Source of the DNA: Burkholderia sp. 4M9327F10
GTDB lineage: Bacteria; Pseudomonadota; Gammaproteobacteria; Burkholderiales; Burkholderiaceae
DNA length: 64,000 bases
Assembly: GCF_005503145.1 (NCBI RefSeq)
Contig: NZ_SCNV01000038.1
Coordinates: 1-64,000 of the forward strand
Direction: 5' to 3'
The notes below the pieces were generated by a model, which saw only the letters and a program-made list of their open reading frames with translations, was not told where the DNA came from and did not search any database. Each line of letters opens with the position of its first letter. Position 1 is the first letter of the stretch. This document shows positions 42,335 through 50,197 of the stretch, piece after piece. Made by a program: the position numbers and the translations under genes.

Positions 42335-42402
42335 CTGGAGCGGGCTGCCTTGAAGGTCAGGCGACACTCAGGCGCCCGGCCTCCGCACGAGGCGATGCAT
42401 CG

Positions 42403-43128
42403 TTACTTCATCTGCACCGAACCCGATACATTCACCGTCACCGTCGAAGTGCCGGCTTCAAGCGGCAGCGGTGCGTTGGCCTTGGACTCGGAGCCCATTG
42501 CGCGCGCGCTCATCATCATCACGGGACGCGGCATCACGCCGTTTTGCCCGACGTTCACCTCGCGGATCGAATAGCCGCCATAGCCGAATGCCTGGGCCGC
42601 AGCGCTGGCCTGCTTGCGGAACGAGGCGATCGCTTCGCCGGTGAGCTTCTGTTCGGCGGCGCGCTGCGCTTCCGGCGAGAGCGAGAACTGCACGTTGCCG
42701 ACTTGCATGTTCGACGCCATCTCGCCGGCCAGCTTCGAGGCCGCGGCGAAATCATGCGATTCGAGCACGACTTCGGTCCGGCCGCGCCATGCAGAGATAC
42801 GGCCGTCGCGATCGGTGGACGGATAGATCGAGAACGAACCGGTGCGGGCGGTTACGCCGCTCACGCCCTTGGCCTGGCGCAGCGCTGCGTCGGCGCGCTG
42901 GTTGAGCGTGCTGGTCAGGGCCGACGGATCGTTCGCTTCCTGTTCGTAGAACAGCGTAATGTCCACGACGTCCTGCGGGATCTCGGCACTGGCCTGTGCG
43001 TTCAGCGACAGCACGCCGGCCGGCTCCGGCTGGATGACGCCCTGCGCGCGGGCGGCGGCCGAGGCGAAGGCGAACGGTGTGGCGAGAGCCAGGGCGAGTG
43101 CGATGGCACGTGCGGCTTTTTGCGTCAT
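42403..43128 (-). CDS. SIMPL domain (DUF541) periplasmic protein
   Basis: 241 residues with a signal peptide ending at ARAQG. The mature region has VLSLNAQASAEIPQDVVDITL, YEQEANDPSALTSTLNQRA, GRTEVVLESHDF and KASAAAQAFGY-like segments of the SIMPL family, which forms oligomeric periplasmic assemblies related to E. coli YggE/BP26. Biochemical role is not settled. AAGGAG lies 9 nt before the ATG. It converges on lgt behind the lgt terminator. Confidence 0.87.
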   Translation of the reverse strand: MTQKAARAIALALALATPFAFASAAARAQGVIQPEPAGVLSLNAQASAEIPQDVVDITLFYEQEANDPSALTSTLNQRADAALRQAKGVSGVTARTGSFSIYPSTDRDGRISAWRGRTEVVLESHDFAAASKLAGEMASNMQVGNVQFSLSPEAQRAAEQKLTGEAIASFRKQASAAAQAFGYGGYSIREVNVGQNGVMPRPVMMMSARAMGSESKANAPLPLEAGTSTVTVNVSGSVQMK

Positions 43129-43456
43129 TATTAGACTCCTTGCTTGAGCAGGTTATGCGCGATGACTATCTGCGGGCTGCGTGCGGCGGCCCTCATGAGG
43201 CCGTCGCGACGTGCAACATGATGCTCGACATCGGGATGGATTGTTCTACCCGATGGCACGCCGCTTGCCTGTGACGCTTGCAGCCCGCGCTTGTGACCCA
43301 TTTAGGCGCACTCACCCCTGCCTTGGTTCCCCAATTTGACAATTGGCTTGCTGCGACGCGAGGTCACACGAGCGAGTGCATGCTCAACGCCGCGGCGTGG
43401 CCCCGCTATGGCTGCAGCTTGTCCGGCGCACCGCACCCGGTTACGCGGTTATACCG
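43129..43456. other. Intergenic region, nothing recognised
   Basis: 328 bp upstream of the SIMPL gene and downstream of the EVE gene. Short open frames lack ribosome sites or family features. A TTGACA hexamer at about 43336 has no clear -10 partner. Confidence 0.5.
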
Positions 43457-43915
43457 TTACGCAAGGCGCCTGGTGATGAAGCGCCACTCGGCTTCGCTAA
43501 CCGGTGTGATCGACAGCCGGTTGCCTTTGGCGAGCACGCGCATGTCCGCGAGTTCGTCATGCTCGCGTAGCGCGGCAAGCGGAATCAACGGGATTTTCTT
43601 CTTGAACACGACGTCGACGAGCACCCAGCGCGGCGACTCAGGCGACGATTTCGGATCGTAGTAAGGGCTTTTCGCGTCGAACTGCGTGGGGTCGGGGTAG
43701 GGCGTCGACACCACTTCGGCGAGGCCGGCGATGCCAGGCTCGGGGCAGCTCGAATGATAGAAGAGGACCCCGTCGCCGATTTGCATCATGTCGCGCATGA
43801 AGTTGCGTGCCTGATAGTTGCGCACGCCGGTCCACGGCAAGATGTGTTGCGGTGCCTCGGCGAGATGGTCGATGCTTGCTTCGTCCGGTTCGGACTTCAT
43901 TAGCCAGTAGCGCAT
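43457..43915 (-). CDS. EVE domain protein
   Basis: 152 residues. The start MRYWLMKSEPDEASIDHL and the internal TGVRNYQARNFMRDMMQIGDG, FYHSSC and PGIAGLAEVV are diagnostic of EVE (PUA-like) proteins, which are proposed to recognise modified bases in DNA or RNA. Single-domain, cytoplasmic. It lies downstream of the 6S RNA gene on the same strand with its own start region; no functional link is implied. Confidence 0.9.
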   Translation of the reverse strand: MRYWLMKSEPDEASIDHLAEAPQHILPWTGVRNYQARNFMRDMMQIGDGVLFYHSSCPEPGIAGLAEVVSTPYPDPTQFDAKSPYYDPKSSPESPRWVLVDVVFKKKIPLIPLAALREHDELADMRVLAKGNRLSITPVSEAEWRFITRRLA

Positions 43916-44022
43916 GAATCGAATTGAACGTTGAAAAGAAAGAGAAAACGCCGTAAATCAGGGCCTAAAAGCGTAGACGCAGTGTAGACGCAAAAACGTC
44001 AACTCAAAAGCATGGGCCAAAG

Positions 44023-44056
44023 AAAAACGGCACCGGACTCCAGTCCGATGCCGTTT
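44023..44056 (-). terminator. Rho-independent terminator of 6S RNA
   Basis: On the minus strand AACGGCA-TC-GGACT pairs with AGTCC-GG-TGCCGTT, followed by TTTTT, immediately after the 6S RNA 3' end. Confidence 0.9.
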
Positions 44057-44225
44057 GATAAGGTCCCCGCCTTAGCCGCTAGGCCGGCATCCTGAACCTG
44101 AGGTTCAGAATTGGTCGCAGTTAGCAGCACTTCGGGTACATCAGACAGAGTGACGCGCACACCCGTGCTACAAATTTCCGCAACCGTGCACATGGCATTG
44201 GTTCAAGGAATATATGACCTTGGCG
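44057..44225 (-). ncRNA. ssrS: 6S RNA
   Basis: About 170 nt on the minus strand, just downstream of zapA, its usual place. The 3' half contains AACTGCGACCAATTC, GAACCTCAGGTTCAGGATGC and GGCGGGGACCTT, closely matching the conserved 6S central and closing-stem region; CCAAGGTC at the 5' end pairs with GACCTT at the 3' end to close the long stem. 6S RNA mimics an open promoter and sequesters sigma-70 RNA polymerase in stationary phase. Exact ends are estimated from this pairing and the adjoining terminator. Confidence 0.88.
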
Positions 44226-44361
44226 AACCAGGCAGGGAAGCTAAACTGATTGAATTCAAGCGCTTGATGATCCCTTCGTGAATCTTATGAGGCGGGACCG
44301 CTCACAGAGTGAGTCACTGAGCGTGAATTCAAAATTGATCGTACCGCTACTCTAAACCTTT

Positions 44362-44676
44362 TTACTGCATGCTGTACTGTTGAATCACAGTACCTAGCTG
44401 CTCATTCATCTGGTGCATTGTACGCCGGATTTCCTCTGCGGGAAATGCTTCGCCGTGTCGCACGCTCGCTTGCAGCTTAAGCAGTTCCGATGCCAGCGAC
44501 AACGCAGCCATCACTGCGATGCGATCGACGCCGCGCACATTGCTGTGCGCGCGGATCTTCGACATCTCGGCATCCACGCGTGCCACCGCTTCCAGCAACG
44601 CAGCTTCGGTTTCCGGCGAGCAGGCGAGACGATAGGGCTGGCCGAGAATCGATACTTCGATCTGCTTGGTGGTCAT
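44362..44676 (-). CDS. zapA: Cell division protein ZapA
   Basis: 104 residues. The N-terminal globular part KQIEVSILGQPYRLACS and the following VARVDAEMSKIRAHSNVRG, then DRIAVMAALSLASELL, are typical of ZapA; the C-terminus is helical and forms a coiled coil. ZapA bundles FtsZ filaments at midcell. Its ATG overlaps the stop of the upstream coiled-coil gene by 4 bp, and the 6S RNA gene follows downstream. Confidence 0.93.
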   Translation of the reverse strand: MTTKQIEVSILGQPYRLACSPETEAALLEAVARVDAEMSKIRAHSNVRGVDRIAVMAALSLASELLKLQASVRHGEAFPAEEIRRTMHQMNEQLGTVIQQYSMQ

Positions 44677-45029
44677 GCGTTTTCTCCGTGGCGGGTGACG
44701 GCGTTACCGGCCTCTTCTTCCTGTGGCTCAGCGGCGAGCAGGTCGAGCTGATTGTCCGGCTCGTTCTGCGCCCGTGCACGCGGCAATTTTTCGAGGATCG
44801 CATTCAGGCGCACCTGAGCGTCGTCGATCTTGGCCGACAGTGCATCGCGTTCCGCTTGCAGCGCGTCGCGCTCGTCGCGCATCTGTGCGAGTTCGGCACG
44901 GGTTGCCTCGGCCTCGGCGCGCACTTGCACGAGCTGTGTTTCGAGTGCCTGACGCGCTTCGTTATGACGCTGGCTGATCGCAATCAGCCTGCCGATATTC
45001 TGTGAAAGTGTTTCGAGTTCGGTGAGCAT
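44673..45029 (-). CDS. ZapB-like coiled-coil protein
   Basis: 118 residues, almost entirely helical with heptad-like spacing from about residue 3 to 85 (LSQNIGRLIAISQRHNEARQ, LRDERDALQAERDAL-like repeats), and an acidic C-terminal tail. Length, composition and position directly before zapA suggest a ZapB-type division factor that bridges the Z-ring and the nucleoid, but coiled coils give little family resolution. No signal peptide. Translationally coupled to zapA by an ATGA overlap. Confidence 0.75.
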   Translation of the reverse strand: MLTELETLSQNIGRLIAISQRHNEARQALETQLVQVRAEAEATRAELAQMRDERDALQAERDALSAKIDDAQVRLNAILEKLPRARAQNEPDNQLDLLAAEPQEEEAGNAVTRHGENA

Positions 45030-45214
45030 GTGCTGCGTCCTCTAAAGACATGGCATTTTAGCGCGGAATGTCGCAGGTTCCGATAATTGTCTCGTTTCGA
45101 GACGTAACAGCATCGCTTTGTGCAGACTTCCGCAGCCGAAACGGCTGGAACGTACCCCTCAATCGCGCGTCGATCAGTGTGCAAGCGCACGAAAACTGAC
45201 CTGCTTGACCTTTC

Positions 45215-45243
45215 TTGACGGGTTCTCCCACCGCTCCTAAACT
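45215..45243 (+). promoter_or_regulatory. Sigma-70 promoter of the cobalamin operon
   Basis: TTGACG (45215-45220) and TAAACT (45238-45243) with an optimal 17-bp spacer. Predicted transcription start near 45250 coincides with the start of the riboswitch-like leader. Confidence 0.65.
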
Positions 45244-45249
45244 TGCCGC

Positions 45250-45480
45250 ACTTTGGCGCCGGCACGCGTTTTTCCTATATCTTCTGCAATGAAAAGCGGG
45301 AAACAGGGAGCGGCGCCCGCCGGGCAAAGCTAACCTGTGCTGCCCGCGCATCGTTAAGCAGGTGCTTCGTCATGCAGACAAGGCTGGCGTGTGGCTCAAA
45401 TGCGAAGCCGCGAGTGTGCCATTGCGGGCGTGCCGTGGGAAGGCGAAGCGCGGCGCCACGACTCCTATCCCTGCCGCGAC
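45250..45480 (+). promoter_or_regulatory. Cobalamin riboswitch (divergent)
   Basis: Ordered matches to the cobalamin riboswitch core are visible: AAAAGCGGGAAA (45292-45303; core AATAGGGAA), AACAGG/CCTGT pairing for the next stem, CTGCCCGCGCATCGTTAAGC (45340-45359; core CCCGCAACGGTAAGC), GCCATTG (45418-45424; core GCCACTG), GTGGGAAGGCG (45435-45445) and GACTCCTATCCCTGCC (45460-45475; B12 box). The last two are followed by a possible expression-platform hairpin TATCTGG/CCAGATA (45496-45545). It sits between a promoter and a B12 transport and synthesis cluster. Several core bases deviate, hence the reserve. Confidence 0.72.
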
Positions 45481-45730
45481 GGGGCAAACAGTTACTATCT
45501 GGGCTATTGCCTGAATCTCCCCCGAACGCCAGATAATAACCACCGCGAGCTATTCGGACTCGTTGCGCGCGCTACCACGTCAGGATGTCGTTGTTCACGG
45601 CCGCAAAAATCCAGAGTCTGTCGAACACTATGAGCTGGCCTATACCTACAACCTGCCGCGTCGCGGCACCCGCGTCCTGCTGGCGGGGCAGCATCAATGG
45701 CGCCGGGCTCGCCGTGCCGGGGCTGCACAG

Positions 45731-46783
45731 ATGAATCGCCTGTCCGTGCGTCCGGTGCGCCGTCTGCCGCTCATGCACGCGAAGCGCGCCGCGGCGATCT
45801 GGTGCGTGCTCGCGGTGCTGGCGCTCGCCGTGCTGATCGCGTCGCTGGCGCTCGGCAGTGTGCCGCTTGCGCCGGCCCGTGTGTTGGCCGCGCTGCTGCC
45901 GCTGCCTGGGCATGGCGGCGCGCCCGCTGATCTCGCTGGCGAGATTGTGCGTTCACTGCGTCTGCCGCGTGCGTTGGCCGGTTTTGCATGCGGCGCGTTG
46001 CTGGCGGTGGCCGGTGCGCTGCTGCAGGTGTTGCTGCGCAATCCGCTGGCCGAGCCGTATGTGCTGGGCGTATCCGGCGGGGCCGCGAGTCTCGCGTTGC
46101 TTGCGATGATGGCCGGTTGCGCGTGGTGGCTCGTCGATGCGAGTGCGTTCGCCGGTGCCTTCGTGTCGATTCTGCTGGTGCTGGGTCTCGCGCGCCGTGA
46201 ATTGTGGCGTGGCGAGCCGCAGGACACCTCGCCGCGTCTGCTGTTGACCGGGGCGGTGATCGCGGCCGGATGGGGCGCGCTGATCACCTTGCTGTTGACG
46301 CTCGCGCCGGATAACCGCTTGCGCGGCATGCTGTTCTGGCTGACCGGCGATCTGAACGGCGTCGGTGTTCCGTGGCTCGCGCTCGCGGCGCTCGCGGCCG
46401 TGCTGGTGGCGATCGTGCCTGCCGCGCCGCAGCTCAACGTACTGTTGCGCGGCGATGCCGCGGCCCAGGCGCTGGGCGTTTCCGTCATGCGTCTGCGGTT
46501 GCGGGTCTATCTGGTCGCCTCGCTCGCAGCCGCGGCAGCCGTGACAACGGGTGGCACGATCGGCTTCGTGGGCCTGGTGGTGCCGCACGCCTTGCGGCTT
46601 GCGTTTGGCAACGATCAGCGCATGCTGTTGCCGGCCGCCGCGCTCGGCGGCGGCGTGGCGGTGATGGGCGCAGACCTTGTCGCGCGCACGGTGGTTGCGC
46701 CCGCACAATTACCGGTGGGCGTGATCACGGCGCTGATCGGCGTGCCGGTGTTCCTGTGGATGCTCTTGCGCAGACCGCGATGA
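45731..46783 (+). CDS. btuC: Cobalamin ABC transporter permease (BtuC/FecCD type)
   Basis: 350 residues with about ten membrane spans. FecCD-family segments are LRLPRALAGFACGALLAVAG, LLQVLLRNPLAEPYVLGVSG, FWLTGDLNGVGVPWLAL and TIGFVGLVVPHALRLAFG. With the ATPase next and BtuF in the cluster it should import cobalamin or cobinamide across the inner membrane. The ATG at 45731 is chosen; an open frame continues upstream into the leader, and ATG 45773 is also possible. The B12 riboswitch upstream supports the substrate. Confidence 0.85.
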   Translation: MNRLSVRPVRRLPLMHAKRAAAIWCVLAVLALAVLIASLALGSVPLAPARVLAALLPLPGHGGAPADLAGEIVRSLRLPRALAGFACGALLAVAGALLQVLLRNPLAEPYVLGVSGGAASLALLAMMAGCAWWLVDASAFAGAFVSILLVLGLARRELWRGEPQDTSPRLLLTGAVIAAGWGALITLLLTLAPDNRLRGMLFWLTGDLNGVGVPWLALAALAAVLVAIVPAAPQLNVLLRGDAAAQALGVSVMRLRLRVYLVASLAAAAAVTTGGTIGFVGLVVPHALRLAFGNDQRMLLPAAALGGGVAVMGADLVARTVVAPAQLPVGVITALIGVPVFLWMLLRRPR

Positions 46784-47640
46784 CGACACGCACGCTACCG
46801 GGGGTGACGCATGACTCGATTACCCCGCCCGCCACGCTGAGCGTGCAGCACCTGACGCTGCGCGCGGGCGCGCGCACGCTGCTCGATCGTTTCACGCACA
46901 CGTTCTATCCGGGCGAGGTCTGGTGCATCGCCGGGCCGAACGGCGCGGGCAAGACCACCTTGATCTCGGCGCTGGCCGGGCTCTTGCTGCCCGCGGCGGG
47001 CCACGTGGAACTGGACGGCGTGCGTGTGCCGGACTGGCCTTCCGCATCGCTGGCGCGCCGCCGTGCGCTGATGCCGCAAAGCGCACACGACGCTTTCAGC
47101 GCGAGCGTACTCGACATTGTGATGCTGAACCGCTTTCCGCACCTCACAGGATGGGGATGGGAGCGCCCGGCTGATCGCGCCGCTGCGCATGCCGCGCTCG
47201 ACCTGCTTGGCCTGAGCGCGTTTGCCACGCGTGATGTGTTGTCGCTCTCGGGCGGCGAGCGGCAACGCGTGGCGCTCGCCGCCGTGCTATGCCAGGAGGC
47301 GCCGCTTTTGCTGCTCGACGAACCGTTGTCGCATCTCGACCTGCATCACCAGATCGGCTGCCTTGAGGCATTGACTGGTTGGGCGGTCGAGCCGAAGCGT
47401 ACAGTAGTGTTTTCGTGCCACGACCTGAACCTCGCGCGGCGTTTTGCAACTCATGCGCTGCTGCTGGATGGCGCAGGCTCCGCATTCGCAGGTCCGGTGC
47501 GCGAAGTGTTGACGCCGACGCTGGCGAGCCGTGCCTTCGGCTATCCGCTGATCCTCCTGCAGGATGGCGGCCACGAAGCGCTGATCCCCGCGCCGCGGCC
47601 GCAGACCGCGCAGGGCGAGGCGGCAGGGCCGTCTTCATGA
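46780..47640 (+). CDS. btuD: Cobalamin ABC transporter ATP-binding protein (BtuD type)
   Basis: 286 residues. It has Walker A GPNGAGKTTLI, the signature LSGGERQRVALAAVL, Walker B LLLLDEPLSHLDL and the switch His in SCHDLN. These ATPases pair with FecCD permeases. The ATG overlaps the permease stop by 4 bp (ATGA), so the two are coupled. C-terminal residues after about 255 are low-complexity and probably dispensable. The gene is followed by cobT after 36 bp. Confidence 0.88.
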   Translation: MTTRTLPGVTHDSITPPATLSVQHLTLRAGARTLLDRFTHTFYPGEVWCIAGPNGAGKTTLISALAGLLLPAAGHVELDGVRVPDWPSASLARRRALMPQSAHDAFSASVLDIVMLNRFPHLTGWGWERPADRAAAHAALDLLGLSAFATRDVLSLSGGERQRVALAAVLCQEAPLLLLDEPLSHLDLHHQIGCLEALTGWAVEPKRTVVFSCHDLNLARRFATHALLLDGAGSAFAGPVREVLTPTLASRAFGYPLILLQDGGHEALIPAPRPQTAQGEAAGPSS

Positions 47641-47676
47641 AGCACGCTGCAGACTCTTTCTTTCACTCGAACATCT

Positions 47677-48729
47677 ATGACTTCGTCACTTGCTTTGCCC
47701 GTTGTCGAACCGCTTGATCAGACGCTGCGCAATACCCTGCAGCATCTGATCGATACGAAAACCAAGCCGCCTGGCAGCCTCGGGCGGCTCGAAACGCTGG
47801 CGCGGCAGATGGGCATGATCCAGCGGACGACTCGTCCCACGGTGCAGCGTCCGGCCATGATCGTCTTTGCGGGCGATCATGGCATTGCCGCGGAAGGCGT
47901 GAGCCCATATCCGCAGGCCGTGACCGCGCAGATGGTGGCAAATTTTCTGGCGGGCGGGGCGGCTATCAATGCGCTGAGCCGCGTGGCCGATATGACGCTC
48001 GAAGTGGTCAACGCGGGCATTGCGACGCCGTTGCCGGCGACCGAGGGGCTGGTCGATATTCCGGTTGCCGCGGGCACGCGTAATTTCGCCCATGAACCTG
48101 CCATGACGCGCGACCAGGCGCTCGCCGCGATGCGCGCCGGGGCAGAGCGCGTGCGTCGCCATGCGGCGCTCGGCACCAACGTGATCGGCTTTGGCGAGAT
48201 GGGGATTGCCAATACGTCGGCGGCCGCGTGTCTGATGAGCCGGTTGTGCGGCGTGCCGATCGACGAATGCGTCGGACGCGGCACGGGTCTCGACAATGCC
48301 GGGCTCGCGAAGAAACGCAATGTGCTGGCCACGGCCCTGGCGCATCACGCACCCAGTGCCGATCCGCTGGTTGTGCTCGCAACCTTCGGCGGATTCGAAA
48401 TCGCCATGATGGCCGGCGCCTATCTCGCCGCAGCCGAGGCACGCATGACGATTCTCGTCGACGGCTTTATCGCCACCTCCGCGCTGCTGGTGGCCGACAC
48501 GCTGGAGCCGAACGTGCGGGAATACTGCGTGTTCGCGCATGCTTCGAATGAGGCCGGGCATCGCCGCATGCTCGACCATTTCGGCGGCATCCCGCTGCTC
48601 GCGCTCGACATGCGCCTCGGCGAAGGCACCGGTGCAGCACTGGCGGTGCCCTTGCTGCGCGCGGCAGCGGCGTTCCTCAACGAGATGGCCAGCTTCGAAT
48701 CGGCCGGGGTCGCGGATCGCGATGCTTAA
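47677..48729 (+). CDS. cobT: Nicotinate-nucleotide--dimethylbenzimidazole phosphoribosyltransferase
   Basis: 350 residues. CobT features include PPGSLGRLE near residue 30, IVFAGDHGIAAEGVSPYPQ, NFLAGGAAINAL, GFGEMGIANTSAAA and the C-terminal LDMRLGEGTGAALAVPLL, whose Glu is the catalytic base. It makes alpha-ribazole phosphate from dimethylbenzimidazole and nicotinate mononucleotide for the lower ligand of B12. It is followed, after a 12-bp minisatellite, by cobS. Confidence 0.95.
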   Translation: MTSSLALPVVEPLDQTLRNTLQHLIDTKTKPPGSLGRLETLARQMGMIQRTTRPTVQRPAMIVFAGDHGIAAEGVSPYPQAVTAQMVANFLAGGAAINALSRVADMTLEVVNAGIATPLPATEGLVDIPVAAGTRNFAHEPAMTRDQALAAMRAGAERVRRHAALGTNVIGFGEMGIANTSAAACLMSRLCGVPIDECVGRGTGLDNAGLAKKRNVLATALAHHAPSADPLVVLATFGGFEIAMMAGAYLAAAEARMTILVDGFIATSALLVADTLEPNVREYCVFAHASNEAGHRRMLDHFGGIPLLALDMRLGEGTGAALAVPLLRAAAAFLNEMASFESAGVADRDA

Positions 48730-48730
48730 G

Positions 48731-48790
48731 CGGCTCGCAGGCCGGGTCACAGGTCGGCTCGCGGGTCGGCTCGCAGGTCAGCTCACAGGC
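48731..48790. repeat. Five tandem 12-bp units between cobT and cobS
   Basis: The unit CGGCTCGCAGGT is present five times with one to three substitutions per copy, filling almost all of the cobT-cobS spacer and ending 11 bp before the cobS ATG. Copy-number change would move the cobS ribosome site relative to cobT. Confidence 0.9.
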
Positions 48791-48801
48791 GCCGCACGCC
48801 G

Positions 48802-49560
48802 ATGAATCCGCTGATGGAGTTGCGCTACTTCTTCACGGCGCTCGGCTATTTCACCCGCGTGCCGGTGCCGCGCTGGGTCGGCTATGAGCCGCACTATCTG
48901 AATGCCGCGGCGCGCTATTTCCCGCTCGTTGGGGTGCTGGTGGGCGGCCTTGCTGCGCTCGTTTATCTGGCGGCCTTGCATGTGTTTCCGCCGGGCGTGG
49001 CGGTGCTGTTGTCGATGGCTGCTACCTTGCTCGTCACCGGTGCGTTTCATGAGGACGGCCTGGCGGATTGCTGTGATGCGTTCGGTGGCGCCTATACGCG
49101 CGAGGACGTGCTGCGCATCATGCATGACTCGCGCATCGGTGCGTTCGGCGCGATTGCGCTGATGATTGCGTTGGCGCTGAAGTGGCAGACGCTTGCGGCC
49201 CTGCCGCCGCTGCGCGCCGCGGGACTGATGATTGCGGCGCACGCCGCGAGCCGCACGGCTGCCATCAGCTATCTGGTCACGCTCGATTACGTGCGCGCCG
49301 AAGGCAAGGCCAAGCCGGTCGCGCAACGCCTTAGCGGCGCGGCGTTTGCGCTGGCGGCGCTGTTCGGTCTGCCGGCGCTGTTCTGGCCGGACTGGCGTTT
49401 TGGCTGCGCGGCGCTCATGCTGCTAGTTGTGCTTCGGTTGGCCATGGGCCGCTATTTCCTCAGACGCATTGGCGGCTATACCGGAGATTGCCTGGGCTTT
49501 GCACAGCAGATCTTCGAACTGGCTGTCTATCTGTTGGGGCTGGCATGGATCTCGTCCTGA
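48802..49560 (+). CDS. cobS: Adenosylcobinamide-GDP ribazoletransferase
   Basis: 252 residues, an integral membrane protein with several spans. The start LRYFFTALGYFTRVPVP and the metal-binding TGAFHEDGLADCCDAFGG are diagnostic, with IMHDSRIGAFGAIAL following. It joins adenosylcobinamide-GDP and alpha-ribazole (phosphate) to form adenosylcobalamin (phosphate). Its end overlaps cobC by 16 bp. Confidence 0.95.
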   Translation: MNPLMELRYFFTALGYFTRVPVPRWVGYEPHYLNAAARYFPLVGVLVGGLAALVYLAALHVFPPGVAVLLSMAATLLVTGAFHEDGLADCCDAFGGAYTREDVLRIMHDSRIGAFGAIALMIALALKWQTLAALPPLRAAGLMIAAHAASRTAAISYLVTLDYVRAEGKAKPVAQRLSGAAFALAALFGLPALFWPDWRFGCAALMLLVVLRLAMGRYFLRRIGGYTGDCLGFAQQIFELAVYLLGLAWISS

Positions 49561-50135
49561 TTCGTCATCCGGCGGTCGCTGTCGAAGCGGGTGTCTGTTA
49601 TGGGCACAGTGATGTCGCGCTTGCCGCCGACCCCGAGGAGTCAGCGACGGCGCTTGCCATGCGCCTTGCTACCTTGCAGGTGCCGCCGCCGCGCGTGCTG
49701 CTGGCGAGTCCGTTGCTGCGCTGTGCCTCGGTGGCTGCGGCGCTGGCGGGGAGTTTCGGTTGCGCCCACAGTCTCGACGAGCGCCTGAAGGAAATGGATT
49801 TCGGCGCATGGGAGCAACAGCGCTGGGACGCGATCGATCGCGCCCTGCTCGATGAATGGGCGGCGAATTTCGATCACGCCCGTGCCCATGGCGGCGAGAG
49901 CGTCGCGCAGTTTGCGGCCAGGGTGCAGGCGTGGCTCGACGCGTTTGCGCAGACACGCGAATGCTCGCCGGCGTATGTGGTGACGCATGCCGGCGTGATA
50001 CGGGTGATCGCCGCGCTGCTGCTCGGCGTGCCGGTGGCGCGCGCGACCCAGTGGTCGCTCGAGATGGCCGGTGTGGTGTGGCTGCGGCGTGACGATGAGC
50101 GGCAAGTCTGGTCGCTGGTGCGATGGAATGCCTGA
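49545..50135 (+). CDS. cobC: Alpha-ribazole phosphatase (histidine phosphatase family)
   Basis: 196 residues starting MDLVLIRHPAVAVEAGVCYG. The phosphohistidine motif is RHP rather than the usual RHG; the remaining catalytic residues are present in SPLLRCASVA, the Glu in LKEMDFGAWE and HAG in VVTHAGVIRV. It removes the 5' phosphate of alpha-ribazole phosphate or cobalamin phosphate. It overlaps cobS by 16 bp and is convergent with btuF. This is CobC in the Salmonella naming, not the decarboxylase called CobC in Pseudomonas. Confidence 0.88.
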   Translation: MDLVLIRHPAVAVEAGVCYGHSDVALAADPEESATALAMRLATLQVPPPRVLLASPLLRCASVAAALAGSFGCAHSLDERLKEMDFGAWEQQRWDAIDRALLDEWAANFDHARAHGGESVAQFAARVQAWLDAFAQTRECSPAYVVTHAGVIRVIAALLLGVPVARATQWSLEMAGVVWLRRDDERQVWSLVRWNA

Positions 50136-50197
50136 GCGGCTGGCGCGGCCGGCTGGTTTCAACTGCGCTTGATGTGAGCCTGGCGTGCCCCTCGCCC

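Noticed and set aside
43999..44193. 64-residue frame near zapA
   Set aside because: Lies inside the 6S RNA gene and its terminator.
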